Source: Siphonodentalium dalli (Eukaryota > Mollusca > Scaphopoda > Gadilida > Siphonodentaliidae). Taken from it: a stretch of 64,000 nucleotides of DNA. The translations under genes were made by a program, and so were the position numbers. Of this stretch, positions 20,201 through 30,240 are shown piece by piece; the stretch's first letter is position 1, and each line of letters opens with the position of its first letter. The stretch is from positions 199,912,052-199,976,051 of the forward strand of contig CP136067.1 of assembly GCA_032622095.1 (NCBI GenBank), in the 5' to 3' direction. The notes beneath the pieces were generated by a model. That model worked only from the letters and a program-made list of their open reading frames with translations. It was not told where the DNA came from and searched no databases.

Positions 20201-22148
20201 ATATACGACCCACCCGTTACCAAAAGGGAACTCCCTATATAGCCACAGGTATGCATATAACTTCAATCTTGACCGTGCAAGCATACCATGTGCACCTATA
20301 CACATTACCGATAACCATAAAATCACTCCCTATTTATCTACGCACTCCATCCATGATCATACAGACAGCACAAATATACATATACACCCACATGTCACAA
20401 TGCAGCCACACACGGTACACATATACATCACAACACGACCTTACAGTCACTCCATATATACATAAACAACTAACAGATGACCATGTAGCTACTCTCGTTA
20501 TATATATACACCACAGCAATGCCCATACGGTCACATCGGCCACACACAACAATACACCGTACAGTCACTACATTTATACCGATTCACCTCACACATGCCC
20601 ATACAGCCACTCCTTATATTCCTATGCATCTCACCATGGACATCCCACTCATAACCATATAGTCACTCCTTTTATACATATTCACAACATTCATGACCAT
20701 ACAGTAACTCCCTGTATACCTATTCACATCACCTATGATCATACAGTAACTCCCTGGCTGCCATCTTGGCATCCATCTTTTATCCAGTTGATCACTTTTT
20801 ATCATAATGGGCCAGAATAGCCACATATTATGGTTCATCTCAGTTCCGTCTCAAAGTTCTGCCCATTTCCTTTCAATAATATGGCCAGAATCACAAAAGA
20901 GGTTCTCCGCAAAATTCCATATTACAACTTTAAAATGAATTTGTCATGCCCCATACGGAACTGGGACAAACAGAATAGAACGTAGTTGTCAGTTAATTAA
21001 CTAACACGTATAATAACCAAGTGAGTGACAGTTTGCTACCTTGTCGGATAACGCAGATAATAATGTTCGGGATATATGTAAAAAATTAACTTTTTACAAA
21101 TTTGGTTGCCATTTTGGAAGCCATCTTGAGCAATTTGGTCTATAAACACCGTAGTGTGACACATTTAAGATAGACCAAAACAATATATACCTTTGATACC
21201 AATGATAGTTGCATTTTACTTTAAAAAAATTGTCCAACCCTGAAAAGTTAATTTTTGCCGATATTTTTGTCAAATTTGTGAGAGAAAAAATCCAATATTT
21301 CTGGTGATGTCAGTGGTGACAATAGTAAGAATGACCCATGGTGCATCAGACATGTTAGTATTCAATGTATATAATACAGATTAGCCAATTGTATATATCA
21401 ACCACAACTTGTAAGCCATTGCAGGACACCCTGGGGCAATATTTAACATTTTTCATATTTTCGGCGGCCATTTTGGAAATTTTCTACACCAATTTCATTC
21501 CCATTGAAGTAAAACATCCGTCCAATAACATAAAGCACATAGTTGTTGACATTCTATGAACAGCCTGTGTGGTTTGTCGATAAAATGACTATCAAAATCG
21601 TCTTGCAAAAAATCGAAAATTTCACCCCTCTTTTTCAAATCCTCTTTCTGTATCTATTACGGAACTCTTGTCAATGGAAAATGTCTTAAAATTACGCTAT
21701 AATATCACGCTTGATGACTGTCTCAAAAACATTGCCATTTACTAATGATTAATGTGAAGAAAAATGGAAGATATGGTGAAATATTAATTAAATTTCCTAT
21801 TTTCGTGCATATGACGTCATTTTTCGGCGGCCATTTTGATTTTTTTTTCGAAATTATTTGCCGTCATTTTGAAGAAGGACATCATACCAACAAAATGGCA
21901 TACATTTTGTCTGTGTCTTTTGCTAACAACCGATCTATTACAACGATTATATACAGCTGGTCGGAATTAGAGGAAATGGCGGCCATCTTGGATTCAAATG
22001 GCTCTAGCACCTAGTAGGGCCACCTTTATTTTTCGGTGAAATCCGGATTCTTTATCTGGATACCATAGGGAACAATAAAAATAAGGTTATTTGTAATCAT
22101 CGGGGGGGGGGGGGGGGCTGCAGGTGGACCTTATTGGCTCCCCGACTA
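17264..22148. mobile_element. Giant foldback element 1 (4.9 kb inverted repeat)
   Basis: Ends TAGTCGGGGAGCCAATAAGG and CCTTATTGGCTCCCCGACTA are inverted copies flanked by ATA on each side. The outer arms (17264 to about 18660 and about 20745 to 22148) are near-identical in reverse complement, including poly-C/poly-G tracts near each end. The inner arms are a minisatellite running in opposite directions. The halves meet at GGTGGCTATCG (19550) and CGATAGCCACC (19665), with a loop of about 100 bp. No transposase is encoded; short ORFs are repeat shadows. Confidence 0.9.
18650..20760. repeat. Minisatellite of about 42-bp units forming the inner arms of foldback 1
   Basis: Left of the centre, diverged units carry GGTATACAGGGAGTGAC followed by TATGGTCATGGGTGAGGTGA. 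Right of the centre the same units appear in reverse complement (CCTCACC...TGACCATA...GTCACTCC...TATACC). Unit sequences differ more between arms than the outer 1.4 kb does. Histidine- and tyrosine-rich ORFs here are artefacts of the repeat. Confidence 0.8.
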
Positions 22149-22530
22149 ATAGAACATAGAACAATTCAGTAGAAAAGAACATATTTACACATTTGTCACG
22201 CGACCACCGAGATGGCCCCACTTCCCCATCCGAGACCTGCAAAACATGCACCATAGATAAAAGTTCACTTAAACATTGACATGCCTTGTTCTACAAGTAT
22301 GCAATAGAGATCAGAGTTTGAGGGTCCATGCTGTGAACCCACTCATTGACTCTGGCTATGCGAGCAGCGACCCAGGCGACAAAGCAATTAGCTGTTCTCA
22401 GGGACAGACGCCCACACAGACCAAGAGTCCCTCAGTAGATCCACAGCACGAAACCACAAACTGTGGCGCAACTTTGAACCCTGTATACGACAACCAGGGC
22501 TGTCTGCTTATGATTTATTGAGAATTCAAA

Positions 22531-23229
22531 TTAGGCATTTTCATAGATATTGTACAGCTGAAATTTATTAGGTATAAGTGATAAGATCTTGGGATGATCG
22601 TGAAAGATACATATTCCACAAGGAATTTGTTGATTTTGCAAATAATCTAATCCATTGATGAGAATGTAAGCTAGGTGGAAGGAAATCTGGCTTTTCCCCA
22701 GAAATAATAGTAGCTGTTGGTCAGGTTGAAGATTATCAATGCGTACAAAGCAATCGATACCGAAACAATCAATAAATGTGTACCATATTCTATTTCGTAG
22801 AGTGGCCAGCTTTAGGCACTCGATAATAATGTGAGCTATCAAATCATGGCATCTTGTTCTACATAGAGTGCACACACATTTAGACAAACTGGGCAGAGTA
22901 CAGATAATCTGAGCTACTAAGATAAATGATCTTTTCTCAGCAGGATATTTCGCACAAGTTTTCCATAGGTCGGACATGGAATATCTATCGTGAACCCGCA
23001 TGAATCTACTTAACTCGGAATTTGAAGTAACACGAGAAGTCCACTCATTTTTGTAATGAAAGATGGAGGCTTGTTTGCAGGCTTGCTTCCATGCTAGTTT
23101 CTCTGGAAAAGGAGAAGTGTGAATAAAGGTTTCGGTGTAATGAGAGAGCTGTCGATCGCTAATCATTAATTCAGAAGAAAATGGAGTTGCGTTCGAGCCA
23201 CCGAAAGTAGCATCTAACAAACGCATCAC
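22531..23229 (-). pseudogene. 3' fragment of a LINE ORF2 (C-terminal zinc-knuckle region)
   Basis: A 232-codon minus-strand ORF without catalytic motifs. It contains CVCTLCRTRCHDLIAHIIIE followed by C, the CxxC...HxxxxC pattern found after the RT domain in many LINE ORF2 proteins, with helical sequence on both sides. The RT and endonuclease parts are missing. It does not look like the tail of the LINE at 53.0-57.9 kb, so it would be another family. A host gene fragment is less likely. Confidence 0.55.
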
Positions 23230-23662
23230 GAAATAATGATGGACGGAGACCCCTAGCTGGTTATAATAATATAGCCTAAGTCAGTATGTCTCTATATAAT
23301 AGCTCTATCTAGAGTTGATTCAACTCGCCCGACTCGTCTCGTTTATATATGCGGTGCTTATATAATTATTCAGTAATCTCTTAACCTACAATTCAATTCT
23401 GTATTCACATCACCTTATAAATACAGGTATGGAGAAACCATTTTACAATATGTACTTATTTACAATAAATTTATAATAATGCCTTTTCTTTAATTAAGGA
23501 GACTAATTAACATAAATAAACATTTATTTTCTTGGTGTTAATTGCGCTGTTTCAATAGACGTAAAGCCGCCTTGTGGATATGCGACAGCGTAGAAAGGGT
23601 CAGGTTACTCGAATCTGGTGGCTGGTTATAACAGATTTCGTCTCAAAGATATAATTGTTTAA

Positions 23663-24056
23663 CCCTTTACCCAACAAACCGGCCAAAAACGCCCATATAA
23701 AGCTTCAACAGCCTAAAATATCTTGGGTCTGTCTCAATAAAACCATACAAATATGGATATCATTGGAACCGGCTCATTGACCACATTGTGATGGTTACAG
23801 TTATGCCCTGTGCCAATGCATTCTCTTATATATGCGAGTCGACCATAGGTCGCCTCGCATATATAAGAGAATGCATTGGCCTAAAACAAATATTTTTTTA
23901 ACACTTTTTACCATTTTTTCTTACATTCTTTAACAATTTTATCATTTTTAATATGTGTTAAGCCAATGCATTCTCTTATATATGCGAGGCGACCTATGGT
24001 CGACTCGCATATATAAGAGAATGCATTGGCACAGGGCCGTTCTGTTGGGTAAAGGG
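23663..24056. mobile_element. TTAA-inserting MITE, CCCTTTACCCAACA family, copy 1
   Basis: Ends CCCTTTACCCAACA and TGTTGGGTAAAGGG are each flanked by TTAA (23659-23662, 24057-24060); CCC starts plus TTAA are the piggyBac pattern. Inside are two long hairpins built on CCAATGCATTCTC and GCGAGTCGACC, in mirror arrangement, separated by an AT-rich spacer. No ORF. Confidence 0.9.
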
Positions 24057-24060
24057 TTAA

Positions 24061-25241
24061 TGAGTGAAAATTGCTATCTGCCCGTCGTCTGTCATTGGTT
24101 CTGCGACTCTCATGTCTGTTGATTTGCCGACACTCATGCATTGTCTCTCACGCCCCCACGACCCAATGAAATTATACATCTACTGTCATGATATTCTGTT
24201 AATTTAAATGGACATGGCTCATTCGAGCTTCCAAATTTTTAAGGATGTAAAAGATTGGTTGCAAATACAAGAACTGTTGATAAGTATATATATACCGGCC
24301 TCATATGCTCTGAGAAATACATACTGTGGTCAGAGCCCTTTTCCAGCTGTTTACATTTTTTCGTACATAACTGAAACAAAGGCTCTTTATTTCTACCATA
24401 TCAAGAATAGACTAACACGGAACGCTCTTTTCTGTTTCATGTCGTGCAAATGGTTGTTTTTGTTTGGAACCCAAACATCGGGTTCACAGTTGTATTCTTC
24501 ATGACTCCAAAGTGTCTTTCTGTGACATTATTATACTGCTCGTAGAAAGGTATTTCAAGTGTTTATCGAGTTATTTCTATATCGGGAAAACTTAAAAAGC
24601 GACTATTATTACGCGTATTTGGGAGCGTAAACCACCAAGTGACTTTAATTGATAAATGAAGGTCTGTGTTTGAAAGTTCCAGGTGGGATATGTGTTCAAT
24701 TCTAGCCAGGGTTGGGGCGATTACATGCCAATGTAATCGATTACGATTACAATTACTTTTGATTTACATGATTACGATTACACTTACTTTAGTAAAATTT
24801 AACTGATTACTTTTCGATTACATCTGATTACAATTTTTAGTTTCCAACCATTTTGATCCCATAGGAATAAATAATGAAATAAATCAAATTAAAATATCAA
24901 ATGTTATTTAATAAAAAAAAACAAACAAACTATATAATATGTATACAAGGAATGACTGAACAAATAAAACAAGCAAGCAATAAGCACATAGTCTTTTTAC
25001 ATTAATTTGTGATGTTTTGTCATGGAGTTGTGCACCAACATATTGGGAATAGACCATGTTTTATGTGTATTTATTTAATATTATTAAATATAGTTTTAAT
25101 TTCGTTCGAACCATGCACAATATCATCGAGGGAAATGTTAATACGATCGTATATGCTTAGCTGCCAATTTGTATATGAAGCATTTATATAAATAACCCAA
25201 ATTGCACAAGTAAGCCCAAAATAGAGTTTAAACGAACTTAA
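24061..25241. other. No gene; possible single hAT-like end near 24713
   Basis: CAGGGTTGGGGCGATTACAT at about 24713, followed by GATTACGATTACA repeats, resembles one end of a hAT MITE, but no opposite end was found. The plus-strand ORF at 24208-24504 has no recognisable domain. Confidence 0.35.
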
Positions 25242-25722
25242 AGGTACTCAATCCGAACAGAGGGTCCCCATCTCAACAGATTCCAACAACAACAATCCGA
25301 TCAGAGGGTCCTATATTACAATTTCTTTGGCTTTGGGGGTAAACAATATTTGATTCGAGTCGAGGAACCCATCAAACAAAGCTCAGAGTTATTAGATATT
25401 GATTTTTGAAATTTGTTATTTACTCGAGATGAGTACTAATAATTGCCTTCAACTGCCGTAATCTGCTCGGGATGTGTACACCAAAATCTATTCAAACAGA
25501 CAAGGATGGATAACTCTAAAATCAAGTGGTAATAATAACGCAATTTTGACTTGAGTTCTGGGCCAGAAAGTATTCCCGATAATGAAAAATAATAGATTTC
25601 TAAAATCGATATCTAACAAATCTGAGCTTTGATGGGTGACTTCCTCGACTCGAATCAAATATTTTTGACCCCCGAAGCCATTGAAATAGTAATTGAGAGG
25701 AGTTTTTTCGGATTGAGTACCT
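25242..25722. mobile_element. TTAA-inserting MITE, AGGTACTCAATCCGA family, copy 2 (481 bp)
   Basis: Same ends as copy 1, flanked by TTAA at 25238-25241 and 25723-25726. The interior is nearly identical to copy 1, except for a deletion of about 70 bp in the right half, so both moved recently. Confidence 0.9.
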
Positions 25723-26014
25723 TTAATTACAAACTATAATACCGGTACACGGACTGGCTAAATCGACTCGTACTCAACTTTATCGTTCATACTGCCTCAA
25801 GGTGAAACGACAACTGTGGACAAAATGAAATTAAAACATGTGTCCACAAGACACCATAAACACTCCTCCCCGATCCAAATTCAGTTGACCGCCGTCAATT
25901 TTGGATCGGGTGGGGTTTGTGATGACTATTTAAGGCGTCTTGGGGGGGGGGGGGGCAACTTACATCACCATTTGTTTGACCTTAATATATAAAGGAACCG
26001 AGAAATGGCATGGG
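25723..26014. other. Flank of the ORF cluster with an inverted repeat and G tract
   Basis: A short inverted repeat (CCCCGATCCAAA ... TTTGGATCGGG is approximated at 25869-25911) and a G14-type run at about 25941 precede the ORF cluster's end. No coding signal of its own. Confidence 0.35.
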
Positions 26015-26761
26015 TCACCTATGTGAATCCCTCTGCCCTTGTCCATTACCCCATAACCTGGGCACACTGGGGCCGTGTTGTGGTTCCAGCATTTGGAATA
26101 ATTGTCCTCGCATCTGTGCCTGAGTGTGGACTGGGTAAGGTGTTGAGGTTTGTCTGTCCGGTTTTCCTGGATATCCAGACATGAGTGGTGGGCTGTTGTG
26201 GCCTGCGATGGCCCATTGTAGATCATGCTTCACTGTTCGTTCATGATGGCCATCTCCATATTGATTAACTAAGGTTCCACCAATTGCCTTTGGTCTTTCT
26301 GGAGACTCAGAGCGATCTGTTGTGTGCTCATATTTTCTTTCCGAGTTGACTTGTTTCCCCATTTTGTGGATAACTCCAACATGCTCTCTTAGCTTGAGAT
26401 TCACTTCTAGGGTTTTTAGAATTTCATTTTTGTCCTGTCTTATATTATTTCTATAGGCCTCCCAACTCGAATCAGTACAGCTTTCAAATAGGTCTCTATT
26501 TGCGGGAGTTGATCGTTTATCTGTATTAATGATATCTTCAATTTGTTCGGATGATCTGGCAACCTCTTCTCGTTTTGCACATGACATGTTGGGATCCCAC
26601 CTGAACTCAGGGACTTCACGAATTTCTGTCCCATATTTCTCAGTCTGACTGGGCATCTTCAAATAATTTGCAGCTTCACATTTATTTATCTGGCTTGACT
26701 TCCGATAACCGGGATTATCTTTTTCATATATGTCTTTCCGACTTTTAAATAACCTGGACAT
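26015..26761 (-). CDS. Unrecognised 248-codon ORF, last of an overlapping cluster
   Basis: I do not recognise this protein. It is hydrophilic and charged in the first two thirds, rich in Q, P and G in the last third, and has no membrane segment. It overlaps the preceding ORF (26686-27087) by 76 bp in another frame. Together with three smaller ORFs it makes a compact minus-strand series just downstream of a tRNA-Leu-type primer binding site. A gag-like structural protein of a decayed LTR element is one reading. The out-of-frame ORF at 25960-26226 is likely a shadow. The start codon is uncertain, because a -1 or +1 shift from the upstream ORF could also connect them. Confidence 0.4.
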   Translation of the reverse strand: MSRLFKSRKDIYEKDNPGYRKSSQINKCEAANYLKMPSQTEKYGTEIREVPEFRWDPNMSCAKREEVARSSEQIEDIINTDKRSTPANRDLFESCTDSSWEAYRNNIRQDKNEILKTLEVNLKLREHVGVIHKMGKQVNSERKYEHTTDRSESPERPKAIGGTLVNQYGDGHHERTVKHDLQWAIAGHNSPPLMSGYPGKPDRQTSTPYPVHTQAQMRGQLFQMLEPQHGPSVPRLWGNGQGQRDSHR

Positions 26762-27087
26762 TCTCCCTCATCATATCGAACTTTGCTTGGCATAGGCAAT
26801 GTCGTATCATTGACTGTCAACCCCTCTGACTTTTTATTAAAAGCTACTTCATCATCAGTCTCCTGGAGATTAGATTCCCGAAACTTTCTCATAGTTTCTG
26901 TAAGAAGTGCCAGATGTTGCTCGTCATCTTCGTTAAATTCTCGGGCTTTGCCTTGAAAGGGGGACAACTCATCGACCAAATTGTCCAATGATACTTTCCT
27001 GTCGTTACAATGGTAAGTCATCTCAAGTTTATATTTCAAAGTCTTAATGATAAATCTGTGGCAAGAAAACAATAAAGTTATAATCAC
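26686..27087 (-). CDS. Unrecognised 133-codon ORF in overlapping cluster
   Basis: No family recognised. An acidic and basic mixed protein (about 111 codons from MTYHCNDRK). Its start overlaps the end of 27044-27286 by 44 bp and its end overlaps 26015-26761 by 76 bp. The overlaps suggest either a virus-like compact layout or one longer gene broken by frameshifts. Confidence 0.35.
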   Translation of the reverse strand: MIITLLFSCHRFIIKTLKYKLEMTYHCNDRKVSLDNLVDELSPFQGKAREFNEDDEQHLALLTETMRKFRESNLQETDDEVAFNKKSEGLTVNDTTLPMPSKVRYDEGECPGYLKVGKTYMKKIIPVIGSQAR

Positions 27088-27286
27088 TTGGTCCTAGGTA
27101 TTCCAGGCAATCTTCAAGCTCAGGATCTACGAAGAATGATATACAAAAATAACCACACAACGTAAATTCTAGGACATCAAAGGAAAAATTATGACAATAT
27201 TCATTAACATCTGCTGCTTGTCCAAGATCTTCAAACAGGAGAATGGCTACTGGAATGTTATTGTTAGACATAACACAGTGCTTCAT
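27044..27286 (-). CDS. Small acidic ORF, paralogue of 27330-27563
   Basis: An 80-codon ORF. Its core (PVAILLFEDLGQAADV.EYC) matches the neighbour's PVGIILFKNFEEACNV.HYC, and both end with a D/E-rich segment and an aromatic tail (FIVFLPQ and FVFYLLQ). The two lie in tandem 43 bp apart, so they arose by duplication. Function unknown. Confidence 0.45.
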   Translation of the reverse strand: MKHCVMSNNNIPVAILLFEDLGQAADVNEYCHNFSFDVLEFTLCGYFCISFFVDPELEDCLEYLGPSDYNFIVFLPQIYH

Positions 27287-27329
27287 CCATCGATTCTTTT
27301 ATTTCGACATAGAAAAAGATGATGAATAG

Positions 27330-27563
27330 TTATTGTAGCAGGTAGAATACGAAGTCCAAACCGTCAAGCTGACAGTGGTCTAAGGATGGGAATAGCTCTT
27401 CCTCACCTCTAAGAGCAATGTAGTAGGTTGAAAAGGCTTGGAATTCGTAATGATCATATTGGCAATAATGTAGAACATTACATGCTTCCTCAAAATTTTT
27501 AAACAGAATTATCCCTACAGGTGTATCTTCATCTGAGTCAGTGTCAGACATCCAATATTTCAA
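27330..27563 (-). CDS. Small acidic ORF, paralogue of 27044-27286
   Basis: A 77-codon ORF beginning about 70 bp after the primer-binding-site-like sequence. It has an acidic start (SDTDSDED) and the shared core described for its neighbour. No known domain was recognised. Conservation of the core between the two copies at protein level argues that both were translated at some time. Confidence 0.45.
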   Translation of the reverse strand: MKYWMSDTDSDEDTPVGIILFKNFEEACNVLHYCQYDHYEFQAFSTYYIALRGEEELFPSLDHCQLDGLDFVFYLLQ

Positions 27564-27632
27564 TCCAGTGATAAATTTTTAGATAGTCAAATCTTGTCCA
27601 AGCAGAATTAATCACTCGTCTAAGCAGATATT

Positions 27633-27650
27633 ATCCCACCGCTGCCACCA
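27633..27650 (-). promoter_or_regulatory. Primer-binding-site-like sequence (tRNA-Leu 3' end)
   Basis: On the minus strand TGGTGGCAGCGGTGGGAT is complementary to the last 18 bases of a tRNA-Leu of the AAG type, including CCA. It lies 5 bp after a GTTACA that could end a 5' LTR (27656). This is the position of a primer binding site in an LTR retroelement. Confidence 0.6.
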
Positions 27651-27779
27651 CTTAATGTAACGTGCAACCGGGGGTAAATTTATTCAATTTAAGTAGTGCC
27701 GAGGGTCTAACGACTGCACGCCATTAAAGGGACCATTTCCCAACACGTGGGCCCGCCAAGGATTGATTGACCTGCTTTC

Positions 27780-28640
27780 GTATTTGGTAGCGTGTCACCT
27801 CTTCTTGCCTGGACTTCTTCTGACCTTCTCCAAGTCTCGCCTGGACTTCTTCTGATCTTCGCCAAGTCTCACCTGGACTTCTTCTTATCTTCGCCAAGTC
27901 TCGCCTGGACTTCTTCTGATCTTCGCCAAGCCACGCCTGTAATCCTACGGATCCTCGTCGCAAGTCACGCCGGACTTCGCCGATCCCCATAACTTCGTCA
28001 CAAGTCACGCCGGACTTCGCCGATCTCGCCGCGAGTCACGTCTGGACTTAGTCCCGTCGCTGGCTCAGTCCACTCCGCTTACTACTCCGTAACGTTACGC
28101 CTTAGCGTAGTGAAGGCATAGAGCTAGCGTCTGGTCTAGTCTGGACTCTGCCGATCTTCGCCTAGTTTCGCCTGGACTTCCAAGTCTCGCCTGGACTTTC
28201 AAATCTCGCTTGGACTTCCAAGTCTCGCCTGGACTTCCAAGTCTCGCCTGGACTTCCAAGTCTCGCCTGCACCCCTACGGATCCTCGTTGCAAGTCACGC
28301 CGGACTTCGCCGATCCCCGTATCCTCGTCACAAGTCACGCCGGACTTCGCCGATCTCGCCGCGAGTCACGCCTGGACTCTGCCGATCTTCGCCGAAAGTC
28401 TCGCCTGGACCCCTACGGATCCTCGTCGCAAGTCACGCCTGACTTCGCCGATCCCCGTATCCTCGCAAGTCACGCCGGACTTCTTCTCTTCGCCAGGTCT
28501 CGTATAGACTTCTTCTAATCTTCGCCAATGACTTCTTCTTTTCGCCAAGTCTTGACTTCTTCTTCTCTTCGTCGAGTCCCTCTAGACTTCTAATCTTCGC
28601 AAAGTCTTGACTTCCTCTTCTCTTCGCCAAGTCTTGACTT
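27780..28640. repeat. Minisatellite of CTCGCCTGGACTT units
   Basis: About 30 imperfect units combine CAAGTCTCGCCTGGACTT with CTTCTGATCTTCGC and GGATCCTCGTCGCAAGTCAC. Higher-order copies occur (for example around 27940-28040 and 28270-28370). Long ORFs on both strands follow the repeat and are not taken as genes. Confidence 0.7.
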
Positions 28641-28821
28641 CTTCTTCTTTGGAACTTCTTAGCAATTTTATAAGTTTTACTCTTTAGCTGAGTTAGGCTG
28701 ATTACCTTGGCTGTTGCTTAGTGGTGGGCTGCTCTGGTCGCCCCGATTCGACTTCTTTTGGGGGCTGATGTGGTGCATGGACTCCTGTCGCCCCCCGACT
28801 CGACTGAGATTTCAGAGAAGT

Positions 28822-29356
28822 GAGTGGTTTGGGGTGGCTATCCCCGGGATTGTCGAAAGGGCCGAGAGGCCCTTTCCTTAATCCCTCATATTTTGGTCTT
28901 TATTAAGAAGCAAGAAAAAAAACCCCACAGATTTTGACATTTTTAGTATGATTTCTTCTTTTTTTGTTGTTTCTTTGTCTCGGATGGAGGTGCTGCTGGT
29001 TCCGAAGGAGTGGGTGGGTAGTACTCGTGTGTTTCCTTGACTCCAGCCTCATTCCGGATGGAATATCTGATCTTTCTGTCAGCTGGATCGGCCGCATCTG
29101 CACCCTAGTAGACGATTTTGTCCAGGATGAGGGCTTTGTCTGCTTTTGTAAATGGGTGGTTTCCTCTGGCCTGTTGAAGTTTGTAGATGAGGTCGTTCCT
29201 GTCCCGGGCAGAAGACATCTGGATACTAGCATCCACTGTCCGGAATTCAATGCAAAGGACCAGATAGCCCCTGTCAGCCTGGAGTTGCCAGCTAACAGTG
29301 TCCACTATCCGACTGCTTTGCATTGCAGCTAACGCGGCGTCGGGGATTAGTTCCAT
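28822..29356 (-). pseudogene. ORF unit A with poly(A) signal, paralogue of unit B
   Basis: The ORF 29356-29105 carries SRIVDT..WQLQA.RGYLVLCI and EFR, shared with unit B. Its basic, lysine-rich tail (NNKKRRN) appears in another frame (29250-28903), which suggests a frameshift relative to unit B. After the ORFs, minus-strand CTTAATAAAGACCAAAATA is a poly(A) signal, followed by AAAGGGCC-TCTC-GGCCCTTT, a perfect hairpin. Protein family not recognised. Confidence 0.4.
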
Positions 29357-29522
29357 AATCCGTCCTGAGCCTACTCCAAAACCATCTCACTCGCCGGCGT
29401 TTGGCACGAGGGCGGCTGCTTCCCTAATGTTACAATACACACAACTCACTCGTGCTAACGTCTTGTGATCGGAACAGCAAGCACACAACAAAGCAATATA
29501 TCATGTGCTCCGCTCAACGATC

Positions 29523-30240
29523 GCCAGACTGAGGTTTCGCTAAGGTGAGTGGTTGGGTGGGTAACCCCCGGGATGGTCGAAATGGTCGATGGACCCTTTC
29601 CTTCACCCCTCATTTTTGGCCTTTATTGAGAATGAAATAAAAAAAATGAATGAGCAATTTGGTGATGTTGACTATTTTTTTTTTTTCTTTCTCTTTTTCT
29701 TTGGATTAGGTTTTTCAGTTGATGATTGTGGAGATGGAGGAGATTTCTGAGATTTCTGTTGGTGCTGTTGTATAATGAGTTGTACTCTTTGTTCATGATG
29801 GTGGTGTCCACGTCCCTGTCTCCGCTCGCCTCGACGACGACAGCAGGGACCTCCGACAGATCAACGGAGTCCCTGCTAGCTGGTGCAATGTCGCCTGTCT
29901 CCAAGCAGGTCGGGTTGTCTGGGAGTCTCTCAGACAACTCCGACCTACCGGCTGTGACACTGGACGGCAGGACCACACGGGGAGGGGTGACCGGCAGATC
30001 AACGGCCACCCCCATCCTCTTCTTCCACTTCGCCTGTCTGGCGGCGTCCCTTCTCCGTCTTGCTGGTGTTTTCTTTCTCGGAGGCTCTCTCTTCATGTTA
30101 CGGCTGGTGGCTTTGGCGTAACTGTCCCGGGCTGCAGACCTCTGGATGCCAACATCTTCCGCCCGGAACTCAATGCAAAGGACCAGATAGCCCCTGCTAG
30201 CCTGGAGTTGCCAGCCAGCAGTGTCCACTATCCGACTCCT
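29523..30240 (-). CDS. ORF unit B (201 codons), paralogue of unit A
   Basis: The ORF 30228-29623 begins with the same block as unit A, then a strongly basic stretch (KREPPRKKTPARRRR), a proline and serine-rich middle, and a lysine-rich C terminus (RKRERKKK). It is followed by an AATAAAGGCCAAAAATGAGGG signal and a sequence related to the unit A hairpin. Similarity to unit A starts abruptly at AGTCGGATAGTGG, so unit B is cut at its 5' side. Nucleic-acid binding is plausible from the charge only. Confidence 0.4.

Larger units (their letters stand above)
27656..29434 (-). mobile_element. Candidate long 5' LTR (TGTAAC...GTTACA)
   Basis: On the minus strand a segment starting TGTAACATTAGGG (29434) and ending GGTTGCACGTTACA (27656) precedes the primer-binding-site-like sequence. 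It would be about 1.8 kb and would contain an AATAAA signal, a GC-rich minisatellite and the ORF unit at 28903-29356. No second copy is in the window, so the boundaries cannot be confirmed. Confidence 0.3.

Noticed and set aside
19838-20820. Long ORFs rich in H, T, Y and P (134 and 236 codons)
   Set aside because: They follow the inverted minisatellite of foldback 1; the mirrored arm does not conserve the reading frame.
27724-28630. Basic ORFs with DLAKIRRSPGETWRRSEEV repeats
   Set aside because: They arise from the CTCGCCTGGACTT minisatellite, change frame with unit length, and have no splice context.
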